Positions 8,801-16,009 of a stretch of DNA of 64,000 nt are shown piece after piece. A program made the translations under genes and the position numbers. Every line of letters begins with the position of its first letter. Within the stretch, counting starts at the first letter, position 1. The notes under the pieces were generated by a model that saw only the letters and a program-made list of their open reading frames with translations, made no database searches and had not been told where the DNA came from. This stretch comes from AP-15 sp963775875 (lineage in GTDB: Bacteria > Pseudomonadota > Alphaproteobacteria > ATCC43930 > CGMCC-115725): positions 1-64,000 of the forward strand of contig CAVZKP010000040.1 in the NCBI GenBank assembly GCA_963775875.1. The letters are read 5' to 3'.

Positions 8801-10585
8801 TCGCGCTTTCTCGCCGCCGCCAGCCATGATCTGCGCCAGCCGTTGCAGACGATCAGCCTGCTGCATGAAATGTTGGCAAAGAAGGTCGAGGACGAAGACA
8901 CCTTGCGGCTGGTCGGCAGGCTCGACGAGACCGTGAGCTCGATGTCGGGCATGCTGGACACCCTGCTCGACATCAACCAGCTCGAGGCCGGGATCGTCCG
9001 CCGGGAGATGGTCGATTTCCCGATCAATGCCGTGCTCGAGCAGCTGCGCACCCAGTTTACCTTTCACGCCGCGGCGCATCGCCTCGGCTGGCGCGTCGTC
9101 CCGAGCCGCCTCAGCGTGCGCAGCGATCCTCGCCTGCTCGAGCAGATGATCCGCAATCTCTTGTCGAACGCGGTGAAATACACCAATCACGGCAAGATCC
9201 TGCTCGGCTGCCGGCGGCGCGGCGCGATGCTGCGGATCGAGGTCTGGGACACCGGGATCGGCATTCCCGAAGAGCAGCTCCAGGCGATTTTCGGGGAGTT
9301 CCATCAGCTCGACAATCCGGCGCGCGAACGCAACAAAGGCCTCGGCCTCGGGCTCGCCATCGTCGAGCGCCTGGCGCACCTGCTGGGCCACACGATCGAT
9401 GTTCGCTCCCGTCCAGGCAAGGGCTCGGTCTTCGCCGTCGAGGTGCCGCTCGGACAGGATGCGCCGCACTGGCGGCCTCGGCCGGTCTGGCGTGAAGCAG
9501 CCGACAACCGACAACAAAGCGGCGCCATCCTGGTCGTCGAGGACGATCCATCGGTGCGCGAAATGCTGGCCCTCCTGTTCGAAGACGAGGGCTACCGCAC
9601 AACGACGGTCGAGGACGGGAGGAGGGCGCAGGAATTGGCGGCGCGCGGGGCGATACGCCCCGATCTCATCGTCGCCGACTACAATCTGCCGAGGGGGCTG
9701 AACGGTCTGCAGGTCGTCGCCGGCCTGCGGGAGACGCTCGGTCGCGAGGTCCCGGCAATCATCCTGACCGGCGATATCTCGACCGACACCTTGCGCGAGA
9801 TCGCCCGGGGCGGCCACCTGCACCTGAACAAGCCGGTCAAGGCGAGGGAATTGATCGACCTGATCCGGCGCTGCCTCGCCGAGGCGCGGCCGCCGGCGCC
9901 GGCGAGCCCCCGGCAGCCGGCCGAAGCCGACGGCGACGGCCAGCGACCGCCGACCATCTTCGTGGTCGACGATGACAGCGCGGTGCGCGAGGCGCTGCGC
10001 GATCTGCTGCAGGCGGACGGCCGGACGGTCGAGGTCTACGCCAGTTCCGAGGCCTTTCTCGAAGCCTATCGTCCCGATGGCGAAGGCTGCCTGCTGGTCG
10101 ATGCCCGGATGCCCGGCATGGGCGGGCTCGCGCTGCTGCAGCAGCTCCAGAACAAGGGACATCGCCTGTCGGCGATCATGATCACCGGCCAGGGCGACGT
10201 GCCGATGGCGGTCGAGGCGATGCGGGCCGGGGCCGCGGATTTCATCGAAAAGCCGATCCGCCGCGACGAATTGTTGGCCAGCATCGAGCATGCCCTGGAG
10301 CACATCCGGGATTCGGCCAAGCTGTCGGTGCGGCGCGAGGCGGCGGCGATGCGCCTGGCCGGGCTGACCGCGCGCCAGCGCCAGATCCTGGACCTGGTGC
10401 TCGCCGGCCATCCCAGCAAGAACATTGCCGCCGATCTCGGCATCAGCCAGCGCACGGTCGAGAACCATCGCGCCGCGGTCATGAAAAAGACCGGCTCGCA
10501 CTCGCTCTCGGCGCTGATCCGCCTGGCGCTCGCCGCCGGCTCCGGCACCGCGGTATCGGCGCCGAGCCTTGGGGGCCAAGAGTGA
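5810..10585 (+). CDS. CheB-CheR-PAS-histidine kinase-REC-REC-LuxR fusion protein
   Basis: This single 1591-residue protein holds a whole signalling chain. Residues 33-212 are a CheB methylesterase with the triad Ser41 (GASAGG), His68 and Asp160 (GTGSDG). About 220-480 is a CheR-type methyltransferase (NVTSFFRD; SAM motif GCSTGEE at 331). About 655-745 is a coiled coil, followed by PAS-like segments to about 980. HisKA follows with phosphoacceptor His1006 (SHDLRQPLQ), then HATPase (NLLSNAVKY, DTGIGIP, GLGLGLAI). Receiver 1 has Asp1290 (ADYNLP); receiver 2 has Asp1431 (DARMPGMGG) and the FixJ-like ITGQGD and EKP motifs. The last 70 residues are a LuxR/FixJ helix-turn-helix (LTARQRQILDLVLAGHPSKN, SQRTVENHR). 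No transmembrane segment is evident. CheB/CheR-PAS-kinase hybrids are known; the added DNA-binding end suggests direct transcriptional output. ATG at 5810 has a weak ribosome site. Confidence 0.92.
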   Translation: MRGQGQRQAGAARPRPSRRSPPRRNSPLAADRFAVVGLGASAGGLDAFRRLLAALPGGTGMAFILIQHLDPTHASMMVDLLSGHTPLRVQQAADGMAIEPEHVYLIPPANYLSIGGGVLRLSEPRERHGARLPFDFFLRSLAEELGERAICVILSGTGSDGSLGLKAVKEKGGLVIAQDPAEAEYDGMPRSAIMTGAVDLVLPVAEIPEILAKYGRRTGPAPDEHPPDRLGEIVNLLRTKTAHDFALYKPGTLLRRIERRMALAGIDDSGRYLDMLQRDAGELDLLAKDLLINVTSFFRDPKAFELLAEAVVPDLVRRHPADRPLRIWVAGCSTGEETYSLAMLLLEEIAAAKRNLKLQVFASDVDEEAVALAREGRYPGSIAADVSPPRLARFFTEEEHGYRVVPELRSVVVFTVQDVLADPPFSRLDLISCRNLLIYLRPEAQEKVLLLFHFALSEGGILMLGGSETVGSLDDRFAPISKAQRIYRQIGRSRPGEVDFPIGSSGGARAIWPGAPHPPAARGVTPGDLTHRLLVETYAPASVLINRKHECLYYSGPTDRYLRVAAGEPSRDLLDMAREGLRHKLRAAIRQASREHAHAIATAAPASFGGSVVAVRIEVHPVHSEGEELLLVSFFDEPVREPRPDRPIESAEDVSRVAELERELDVTRKELQSAIHDLEIANEEQKAINQEAMSANEEFQSTNEELMTSREELQSLNEELTALNSQLQETLERQRSTSNDLQNILDSSGVATLFLDSALNIRFFTPAAKSLFRVIASDIGRPLSDLTPLAADHNLLADARAVLTSLAPLGREIEGEGGAWYVRRILPYRTQDNRIDGVVITFADISEIKAAEREIRAARAYSDSIIDTIRQPLVVLDEELRVVSANRSFYRTYALAAEATVGRMLGLAGDRHLEIPGLRSFLGRVRAEPVAVEDYEIEIELPLLGRRLLLLNAREIRDGPLKGRKILLAIDDITDRRHATEALEAARQEAEQANLGKSRFLAAASHDLRQPLQTISLLHEMLAKKVEDEDTLRLVGRLDETVSSMSGMLDTLLDINQLEAGIVRREMVDFPINAVLEQLRTQFTFHAAAHRLGWRVVPSRLSVRSDPRLLEQMIRNLLSNAVKYTNHGKILLGCRRRGAMLRIEVWDTGIGIPEEQLQAIFGEFHQLDNPARERNKGLGLGLAIVERLAHLLGHTIDVRSRPGKGSVFAVEVPLGQDAPHWRPRPVWREAADNRQQSGAILVVEDDPSVREMLALLFEDEGYRTTTVEDGRRAQELAARGAIRPDLIVADYNLPRGLNGLQVVAGLRETLGREVPAIILTGDISTDTLREIARGGHLHLNKPVKARELIDLIRRCLAEARPPAPASPRQPAEADGDGQRPPTIFVVDDDSAVREALRDLLQADGRTVEVYASSEAFLEAYRPDGEGCLLVDARMPGMGGLALLQQLQNKGHRLSAIMITGQGDVPMAVEAMRAGAADFIEKPIRRDELLASIEHALEHIRDSAKLSVRREAAAMRLAGLTARQRQILDLVLAGHPSKNIAADLGISQRTVENHRAAVMKKTGSHSLSALIRLALAAGSGTAVSAPSLGGQE

Positions 10586-10774
10586 GCGATCGATTACCCG
10601 AGCGGCAAACAGAAGGCTGATTGTTGCTCTCGAGGCTCTTGGCGGCGAGGCCGCTCGGCCGGATCAAGGTGGCGTGCGCATCGAGCCGGTAGGTAGATTC
10701 CGAGGCTGGTGCCGTCGTTATCCAGCATCCATATTTAACGGGGAAGTTCCCCGCCACATGTTTTGGAGGAAGTT

Positions 10775-10855
10775 ATGGAGTTGATTTTGATCATCTTGGT
10801 CGTTGTCCTACTTTTCGGAGGTGGTGGTTTTTGGGGCTACAGCCGCTGGCGGTGA
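10775..10855 (+). CDS. 26-residue hydrophobic small protein
   Basis: A strong ribosome site, GGAGGA, lies about six bases before ATG at 10775. The product starts MELILIILVVVLLFGGGG, continues FWGYSRWR and stops at 10855. It is one membrane-spanning segment, a glycine run and an aromatic/basic end. The pattern recalls the N-terminus of small DUF3309-like membrane proteins, but it ends where those continue, so it is either a distinct microprotein or a truncated relative. It lies 190 bases after the large kinase gene in the same direction and may be cotranscribed. The function is unknown. Confidence 0.55.
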   Translation: MELILIILVVVLLFGGGGFWGYSRWR

Positions 10856-10892
10856 CAGGTGCGTCATTCACTTGCGGGGTGACGATTGCAAG

Positions 10893-10915
10893 CGGCGGTA
10901 CCGACCGTACCGCCG
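10893..10915. other. Hairpin after the small hydrophobic ORF
   Basis: A perfect 9-base stem, CGGCGGTAC with GTACCGCCG, encloses the five-base loop CGACC. It lies 37 bases after the small ORF stop. No T-run follows on either strand, so it is a possible transcript 3'-end stabiliser rather than a clear intrinsic terminator. Confidence 0.4.
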
Positions 10916-10997
10916 GTTCGGCACATCCCTACCGGCGGCAACGTAATCACGCGGCGTCGTGGGTTCTACGTAGAGACGACGGAGTTCGGTGGTTGAA

Positions 10998-11261
10998 ATG
11001 AAGCTTTCTGCTTCGGTTTCTCAGTTCGGACCTGAGTTCGATGATTTTCTATTCGCGCCGATCGCTGCGGATCGGAATGGAATGCAGCCCAGCGTCCTTT
11101 TGCCGCTGGCGCGCCTCGACATCGACCCATGGCGGGAGGCCGCAGAACTGGCCGGTTTGCCGGGAGAAACGTTGGTGCAGCAGGTGACGGGAACAGCATC
11201 GCGATTGACGCGGTCTCGACGCGGCCGGCGAGATACACCGCTGCCAGAGCATCGGCAATGA
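10998..11261 (+). CDS. Hypothetical small protein, possibly frameshifted at the end
   Basis: The coding frame begins MKLSASVSQFGPEFDDFLFA (ATG at 10998; a GTG three codons earlier is possible). It continues with IAADRNGMQPSVLLPLARLD and DPWREAAELAGLPGETLVQQ. The pattern EFDDFLFAPI, DRNGM, LARLDxDPWREAAELAxLPGE recurs in a family of uncharacterised alphaproteobacterial proteins. The last 20 residues turn arginine-rich and lose this character, while an adjacent frame reads IAIDAVSTRPARYTAARASA, so a small indel near 11190 may have altered the end. The role is unknown. Confidence 0.5.
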   Translation: MKLSASVSQFGPEFDDFLFAPIAADRNGMQPSVLLPLARLDIDPWREAAELAGLPGETLVQQVTGTASRLTRSRRGRRDTPLPEHRQ

Positions 11262-11501
11262 AGCGGGCCGATGCGAGATGATGTGATGTAAAATCGCTTT
11301 GGGCCGAGAGCACCACGCGACTACACCAGCAGATTGATTATCCTCGGCGGCCCGAGGCGATCGTTCGGGTCGGCTTGACCCATTCGATGGGAGCGAGTCG
11401 GCGCCAACCCGGTCACCGTTTCGCTGATCTGCGCAAGCGGTTAGCGGAAGCGGCGCCCGGCTCGCGGCGGCAGCCGTTACGCCGCCATCACAGTACGTCC
11501 T

Positions 11502-12617
11502 CTAGTCTAGCGGATGATTTTGCCGCAATTCATTGAGCTCGACATATTCTTCGAGACTTTTCAGCGAGGCGTGGCCGGAGAACTGGCTGAGGCGGGCGAT
11601 GTGGACGCCTTGGGCGACGCCGCTCGAGATCGCGCCACGCCTGAGGCTGTGCCCGGCAAAGGTGGCACCGTCGAGCCCGGCGAGGCCGGTCCATTTCTTG
11701 ACCACAAGGGCGATCGAATCGGTGTCGATCGGGTTGGTACCAATGCGGTAGCGGTCGGCTACCGGCTTTCTATTCGTTCCCCTGCGCACCCGGGGCGGCG
11801 GCAGGCGCCAGATCCGGCGGAACAGCGGCCCCTCGGCAATTCGGGCGGCGCCGAGCAAGGCTTCGAGCGCTACGACCGGGCACAGATCTGTCTGCCCGAC
11901 CGGTAGCCATACATTCGTGCCATGCGCCTCTTGGTCATTCTTGCGCCACGGCAGGAACAGGGCAATGCCGTCCTCGTGCCGGGTCAGCGCGGCAATATCG
12001 AGCCGGGCCAACTCGGAGGGCCGCAACGCCGCGGCGAACCCAACCAAGATCAGGGCCCGGTCGCGCAACCCGGGCAAGGTGCCGGGGATCTGCTGCACGG
12101 CGGCGCGCAGCGGATCGAGCATCAGCGCGGTCTTTTTGCGCAACGGCCGGCGGTGGGCGCGGCGAATGCCGGCAAAGGTGGCCGATACCAGCGGCGAGGC
12201 CGTCGGCGGCGGGTAACCGGCGAGCAGATGCAGATAGCGCAGCGCCGCGTGACGCAGCCACAAGGTGTTGACCGCGAGCCCCCTGCCCGCCTCGGCCGCG
12301 AGAAACGCCGCCACCGTGTCGGGCGACGCCGGCAGCGCGGTCTGCCGGTGCGCGGCACACCAATGGGTGAAACGGGCGACGGCGGCGCGGTAGGCGCGGC
12401 GCGTGTTCTCGGCTCGCGCCGCCCGCCGGTAATCGGCGGCGGCGGCTTCGGCCGCGGCGAAGGTCAGCGCCGGCGCCGGCAGGTCTACGATGGTCTCGAA
12501 TTCGAACCAGTCGCGCACCGCGTCCGGGTCCGTTCCCGTCGGTAGGCGCGGCGCGAGCGTAGCCGCCGTCGGTGCGGGAAGGACCATCGTCAGGGCCGAT
12601 TCGCCATCCGCGGTCAT
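11502..12617 (-). CDS. Tyrosine site-specific recombinase (phage-type integrase)
   Basis: A 371-residue tyrosine recombinase. About residues 60-160 are the SAM-like core-binding domain (ENTRRAYRAAVARFTHWCAA), and the rest is the catalytic domain. The catalytic residues visible are Arg in AALRPSEL, the HxxR box in GHSLRRG, His in SGHASLKSL and the nucleophile Tyr in EEYVEL near the C-terminus. It is intact and alone, without an excisionase or other element genes around it. ATG at 12617 is the first in frame after a TGA at 12753; the codons in between (WARAATLHEAARRRESARIA) look protein-like, so the original start may have been further upstream. It may be the last intact gene of an eroded genomic island. 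Confidence 0.85.
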   Translation of the reverse strand: MTADGESALTMVLPAPTAATLAPRLPTGTDPDAVRDWFEFETIVDLPAPALTFAAAEAAAADYRRAARAENTRRAYRAAVARFTHWCAAHRQTALPASPDTVAAFLAAEAGRGLAVNTLWLRHAALRYLHLLAGYPPPTASPLVSATFAGIRRAHRRPLRKKTALMLDPLRAAVQQIPGTLPGLRDRALILVGFAAALRPSELARLDIAALTRHEDGIALFLPWRKNDQEAHGTNVWLPVGQTDLCPVVALEALLGAARIAEGPLFRRIWRLPPPRVRRGTNRKPVADRYRIGTNPIDTDSIALVVKKWTGLAGLDGATFAGHSLRRGAISSGVAQGVHIARLSQFSGHASLKSLEEYVELNELRQNHPLD

Positions 12618-13052
12618 CGCGCGCCGGCTGCACGGCGACGATGCGGTGCCGTCACCGAGCGCCGCGCTCCGATGCCAACCGGCGATCCGCGCTGACTCTC
12701 TCCGACGTGCGGCTTCGTGCAGGGTGGCGGCCCGAGCCCACTGGCGACGCCGTCACGGCTGATCCCGCGGTGGCGATCTGCGCGCCAAACCCGCGGCTTT
12801 CTTGAGGTCGCTCATCCCTCCCCCTGCCCTCCCCGTCTCCGCCGGTGCGCGCCGCTATGCGGTATCCTCGTCCCTGGTTGGCCTTGTCGTAACCTTCGTG
12901 CCAAAAGTGCCGATCTGAAAAGCGATTGATTTGAATTGTGTACGCCGAGGTGTGTGCAGCAATCCATTGATATTTCGAGAGAGTTCTGCTTTTCGCGGCA
13001 ATCGGCGCGGCTGAGTGCGCCATGTGAGCAGCCCGATAGAGAGACCGGCCCG
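12618..13052. other. Non-coding or relic stretch upstream of the integrase
   Basis: No convincing gene is seen in these 435 bases. The minus strand holds a 20-codon frame at 12753-12815 (MSDLKKAAGLARRSPPRDQP) in the same frame as the integrase and separated from it by one TGA. This could be the broken original N-terminus or an unrelated small frame. The 12880-13010 part is less GC-rich than its surroundings. Confidence 0.4.
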
Positions 13053-13480
13053 TCAGCTCGTCGCACCGGTAATGGTCCTCGCCTCGGCGGCGATGCGGCT
13101 GATGGTTGCGCGATGCACCCGGAAGTTGCGCGCGATCTCGGCGCCGGCGCGGCTGGCGGCGAGCATCGCGAGAATCTCGGCCCGTTGATGGGCCAGGAGC
13201 TTTGGACACCGGCCGCCTCTTCGGCCCTGTTAGCCGAGCATCTGCATCATCATGCGCCCGGCCGGTCCGGGGGTGTCGATCGCCTCGGTCACGGAGCGGA
13301 AGTTAGCGCCCGCGGCATCGATCGTCTCAAGGATATGGAGGAGATCCTTGAGCGAGCGCGCCCGGCGGTCGAGATGGGGTATTCGGGCATCCGGAGGGCG
13401 GTACCAGGCGATCAAGCGGATCGATATCCGTCAGCGTTGCGGTCGTTGCACTCCAGCTTGCGATGCAACCTTGGGGACTG

Positions 13481-14584
13481 ATGATGGATCACTACGTCGG
13501 GCTGGACGTGTCGGTGCGCGAGACGAGCGTGTGCGTCGTCGACGAGACGGGGAAGCTGTTGAAGGAGGCGAAGGTCCCGACCGAGCCGGGATCGATCGCA
13601 TCGCTGCTCGCCAAGGGCGGCTATGTCTGCAAGCGGGTCGGCCTGGAGGCCGGGCCGATGTCGCAGTGGCTCTATGCCGAGTTGGCTGCGGCGGGCCTGC
13701 CGGTGATCTGCGTTGAAGCGCAGCACATGCGCAGCGCGCTGGCCGCGCAACGCAACAAGACGGATCGCAATGACGCGCGCGGCATCGCGCAGATGATGCG
13801 TGTGGGCCTCTACCGTCCGGTGCACGTCAAGACGCTGCAGAGCCAGGAGCGCCGGCTGCTGTTGACCGCCTGCAAACTGCTGCAAGCCAAGTTGCTCGAC
13901 CTCGAGGCCGAGCTGCGCGGCACGCTGAAGAACTTCGGTCTCCGAGTAGGCGTCGTCGGCAAGGGCGGTTTTCGTCAGCGCGTCCGCGAACTGATCGAAG
14001 GACGCGAGGCATTGACCGCGGTGATGTCGGCGTTGCTGGAGGCGCACGAGGCGCTGCAGACCCAATACAATGTCCTGCACAAGCGGCTGCTGGACCTGGT
14101 GCGCGACGATCCGCTCTGCCGGCGGGTGATGACGGCGCCCGGCATCGGGCCGGTGATCGCGTTGACGTTCCAGGCCACGGTAGACGTGCCGACCCGCTTT
14201 CCAAAATCGCGGTTGGTGGGCGCGCATTTCGGCCTGACCCCGAAGCGGTATGCCTCGGGTGAGACCGACCACAGCGGGCGGGTGTCGAAGTGCGGCGATG
14301 CAATGATGCGCACGGCTCTGTTCGAAGGGGCCCAGGCGCTGCTCGTCTGCACGAAGAAGTGGTGCAGCCTCAAGGCCTGGGGGATGGCCGTCGCCCGCCG
14401 GCGCGGGGTGAAGCGCGCCATCGTGGCGGTGGCGCGCAAGCTCGCGGTGATCCTGCACCGCATGTGGCTGGACGGTCCGCTGGGGCAAAGAGGTTCCGAC
14501 CGCAGTGTAATCGAGCCCGCGCGCGAGGCGCGGAACGAGATCCGCCTGTCCGGCGGAGCGGTGTCCCTCGGGGACGGAGGGTGA
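13481..14584 (+). CDS. IS110-family DEDD transposase, C-terminus altered by a frameshift
   Basis: The RuvC-like DEDD domain is visible at the N-terminus: YVGLDVSVRETSV (Asp), VGLEAGP (Glu) and KTDRNDARGIAQ (two Asp). The C-terminal transposase_20 domain carries MTAPGIGPVIALTFQA and the serine-containing SGETDHSGRVSKCGD. The family usually ends DGxxFRWGKE; here the frame runs on to 14584 with an unrelated tail, while the adjacent frame reads RWGKEVPTAV and stops at 14510. A small indel near 14478 therefore replaced the last residues. These enzymes act with a structured guide (bridge) RNA encoded in the element. The start is chosen at the first of two adjacent ATGs. Confidence 0.88.
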   Translation: MMDHYVGLDVSVRETSVCVVDETGKLLKEAKVPTEPGSIASLLAKGGYVCKRVGLEAGPMSQWLYAELAAAGLPVICVEAQHMRSALAAQRNKTDRNDARGIAQMMRVGLYRPVHVKTLQSQERRLLLTACKLLQAKLLDLEAELRGTLKNFGLRVGVVGKGGFRQRVRELIEGREALTAVMSALLEAHEALQTQYNVLHKRLLDLVRDDPLCRRVMTAPGIGPVIALTFQATVDVPTRFPKSRLVGAHFGLTPKRYASGETDHSGRVSKCGDAMMRTALFEGAQALLVCTKKWCSLKAWGMAVARRRGVKRAIVAVARKLAVILHRMWLDGPLGQRGSDRSVIEPAREARNEIRLSGGAVSLGDGG

Positions 14585-14807
14585 GGCGAGTGCGCTGTGG
14601 AAGTTGACGGCGGCCCTGAACGCGGTGCCGACACGTCGTGGTCGTGATGTGACCGCCCGCCCCTCTGACCCCATGATGCGGCGGCCCGAGTGCCGACCGC
14701 GGAGAGAAGTTTGATCCCTGGGGACTATGCCGCCTGCGTGCCGGACATGGGCAAACGGAAGGAAAAAAGATGACGATGACCTATTGAGGCTTGCCCGAAT
14801 AGAGAAG
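14511..14807 (+). ncRNA. Candidate bridge-RNA region of the IS1111-like element
   Basis: About 300 bases lie between the native transposase stop and the element end with no protein-like frame. In the IS1111 subgroup the bridge RNA is encoded on this side; in IS110 proper it is on the other side (here only 107 bases). Assignment is from family knowledge and space; I did not derive the fold or guide loops. Confidence 0.35.
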
Positions 14808-15171
14808 CTTCCACACGACGACCGTGTCGCCCTCGCGTAGATGGTCCAGCAGGCGGTGTAGCTCTGGCCGGTCCCAACGCCCGCCGGAGGCGGTCTCCTC
14901 GAACAGTCGGCGGCACCCAGTCGCTCTGAGCGCTTTCGTTTGCAGGGCGTTGTTCTGCTCGTCACCCTTTGACACGCGGGCATAGCCGAGCAGCATGGGT
15001 GTCGCCCAAACCTGTTGCCTATGCCTACGATTTGGCAACGGGATTTCGCGCAGCGCAAGCCCTTGGTTCTGCGCGTCCCGGTTTTTGCTGCGCAGACGAT
15101 CGTTTGTGAATCGCCGTAAAGGGCAATATCTGACGCTGGTCGCTCGACCGACGAGCGCGAAGGTTCAGATC

Positions 15172-15420
15172 ATGGGGAGCGCCACTATTCCGGACCTTGC
15201 AGCCAGCCCGAGGAAGACGGCGCCGACCAATCGGTGGGAACATCGATATCTTGGTGAGGAGCGATTTCCCGAGACCCCGTCCGCGCTCGAGATCGAGCAC
15301 TTCTTCACGCTCGATCAGGATGAGCTTGTCTCGATTCGGGAACGGCGGGGGCCCCTGAACCAGTTCGCGCTCGCCCTGCAGATCGGCTTCCTCAAGATGA
15401 CCGGCAGAACTCTCTGGGAT
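15172..15420 (+). pseudogene. Second Tn3-family transposase, N-terminal fragment
   Basis: From ATG at 15172 the frame reads MGSATIPDLAASPRK, then RYLGEERFPETPSALEIEHF and PLNQFALALQIGFLKMTGRT. The last two stretches are typical of the N-terminal domain of a Tn3-family transposase of a different type from the one at the left edge. Similarity stops at 15420, where the sequence TGACCCGGTTTGGTGGACA marks the left end of an IS3-type element. The gene is divergent from the split resolvase, the usual Tn3 arrangement, so the two once formed one transposon. Confidence 0.75.
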
Positions 15421-15468
15421 TGACCCGGTTTGGTGGACACCCTGAAGCTTTTGCCAGAGGTGCTGCCG

Positions 15469-15792
15469 ATGCCAAGAACACGCCCACCGTATTCGCCGGA
15501 ATTTCGCCGACAGATGGTCGACCTGGTCCGTGCCGGCCGTAATCCTGACGATCTTGCCCGCGAGTTTGAGCCGAGCGGCCACTCCATTCGCGCGTGGGTC
15601 GCCCAGGCTGGCCGAAACGAGGGCCGCCGGGAGGAGATGGCTCCCGCACTGACCGCGGCCGAGCGTGATGAGTTGATTGGGCTTCGGCGTGAGAACAAAC
15701 AGTTGCGGCTGGAGCGCGATATTCTGTCAAAAGCCGCGGCTTGGTTCGCTCGGGAGACCGGCACGCTGCCGTCGGGCTCTTCCGGTTCATGA
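15469..15792 (+). CDS. IS3-family OrfA (helix-turn-helix)
   Basis: A 107-residue OrfA from MPRTRPPYSPEFRRQMVDLV. A helix-turn-helix is followed by a leucine-zipper-like coil, LRRENKQLRLERDILSKAAA, and the family motif AAWFARETG. OrfA binds the element ends and normally joins OrfB by frameshifting or coupling. Here orfB begins in an ATGA overlap at 15789 but is truncated, so OrfA is a non-functional leftover that could still bind related ends. Confidence 0.85.
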   Translation: MPRTRPPYSPEFRRQMVDLVRAGRNPDDLAREFEPSGHSIRAWVAQAGRNEGRREEMAPALTAAERDELIGLRRENKQLRLERDILSKAAAWFARETGTLPSGSSGS

Positions 15793-15910
15793 GCGCGAAC
15801 CAGGCCTCTTTCCCGATTGCCGCAATGGCGTGCGTGCTCGGCGTTTCCAAGGCGGGCTATTACGCGTGGCTGCAACGGCCACCATCCGCCCAGGCCACGG
15901 CCGGCGCGGC
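15789..15910 (+). pseudogene. IS3-family OrfB, first 40 codons only
   Basis: The frame starts MSANQASFPIAAMACVLGVS and continues KAGYYAWLQRPPSAQA, the typical N-terminus of IS3-family OrfB. After about 15910 the sequence has no similarity to the rve integrase domain, so the catalytic DDE part has been lost. Confidence 0.8.
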
Positions 15911-16009
15911 CGCGCGATTCGCCTGGTCCAAGGGAAGCGGTGACTCTGCTTTCGGGCTGCACCATACGCGTCCAGCCAGGGGAGCGGCTCGACGTCGTTG
16001 ACGCCGATC

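Larger units (their letters stand above)
13374..14807 (+). mobile_element. IS110-family (IS1111-like) insertion sequence inside a resolvase gene
   Basis: The 1434-base limits are set by the interrupted resolvase: excising this interval restores its frame. Near the two ends are imperfect inverted segments sharing TATTCGGGCA (left, 13380-13389; right, complement of 14793-14802). Subterminal inverted repeats are a trait of the IS1111 subgroup. The element holds one transposase gene with 107 bases to its left and about 300 bases to its right. No clear target duplication is seen, as expected for this family. Confidence 0.82.
13053..14996 (-). pseudogene. Serine resolvase split by an IS110-type element
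   Basis: The N-terminal half lies at 14996-14808 (MLLGYARVSKGDEQNNALQT, ending VVVWK). The C-terminal half lies at 13373-13053 (LDRRARSLKDLLHILETIDA, then AEILAMLAASRAGAEIARNF and VHRATISRIAAEA). Removing 13374-14807 rejoins them exactly in frame as VWKLDRRARSLKDLL. The C-terminal half also has a stop after RMMMQMLG and lacks about 23 residues of helix E, so it had a second lesion. It belongs to the Tn3-type remnant whose transposase begins divergently at 15172; the spacer 14997-15171 carries the inverted pair GTTGCC and GGCAAC and is the likely res site. Confidence 0.85.
15421..15910 (+). mobile_element. IS3-family element remnant
   Basis: The left end TGACCCGGTTTGGTGGACA directly interrupts the Tn3 transposase fragment. 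It carries orfA complete and the first 40 codons of orfB. Homology ends at about 15910, and the 100 bases before the IS256-type element (15911-16010) are of unknown origin. The integrase half of orfB and the right end are missing. Confidence 0.75.
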
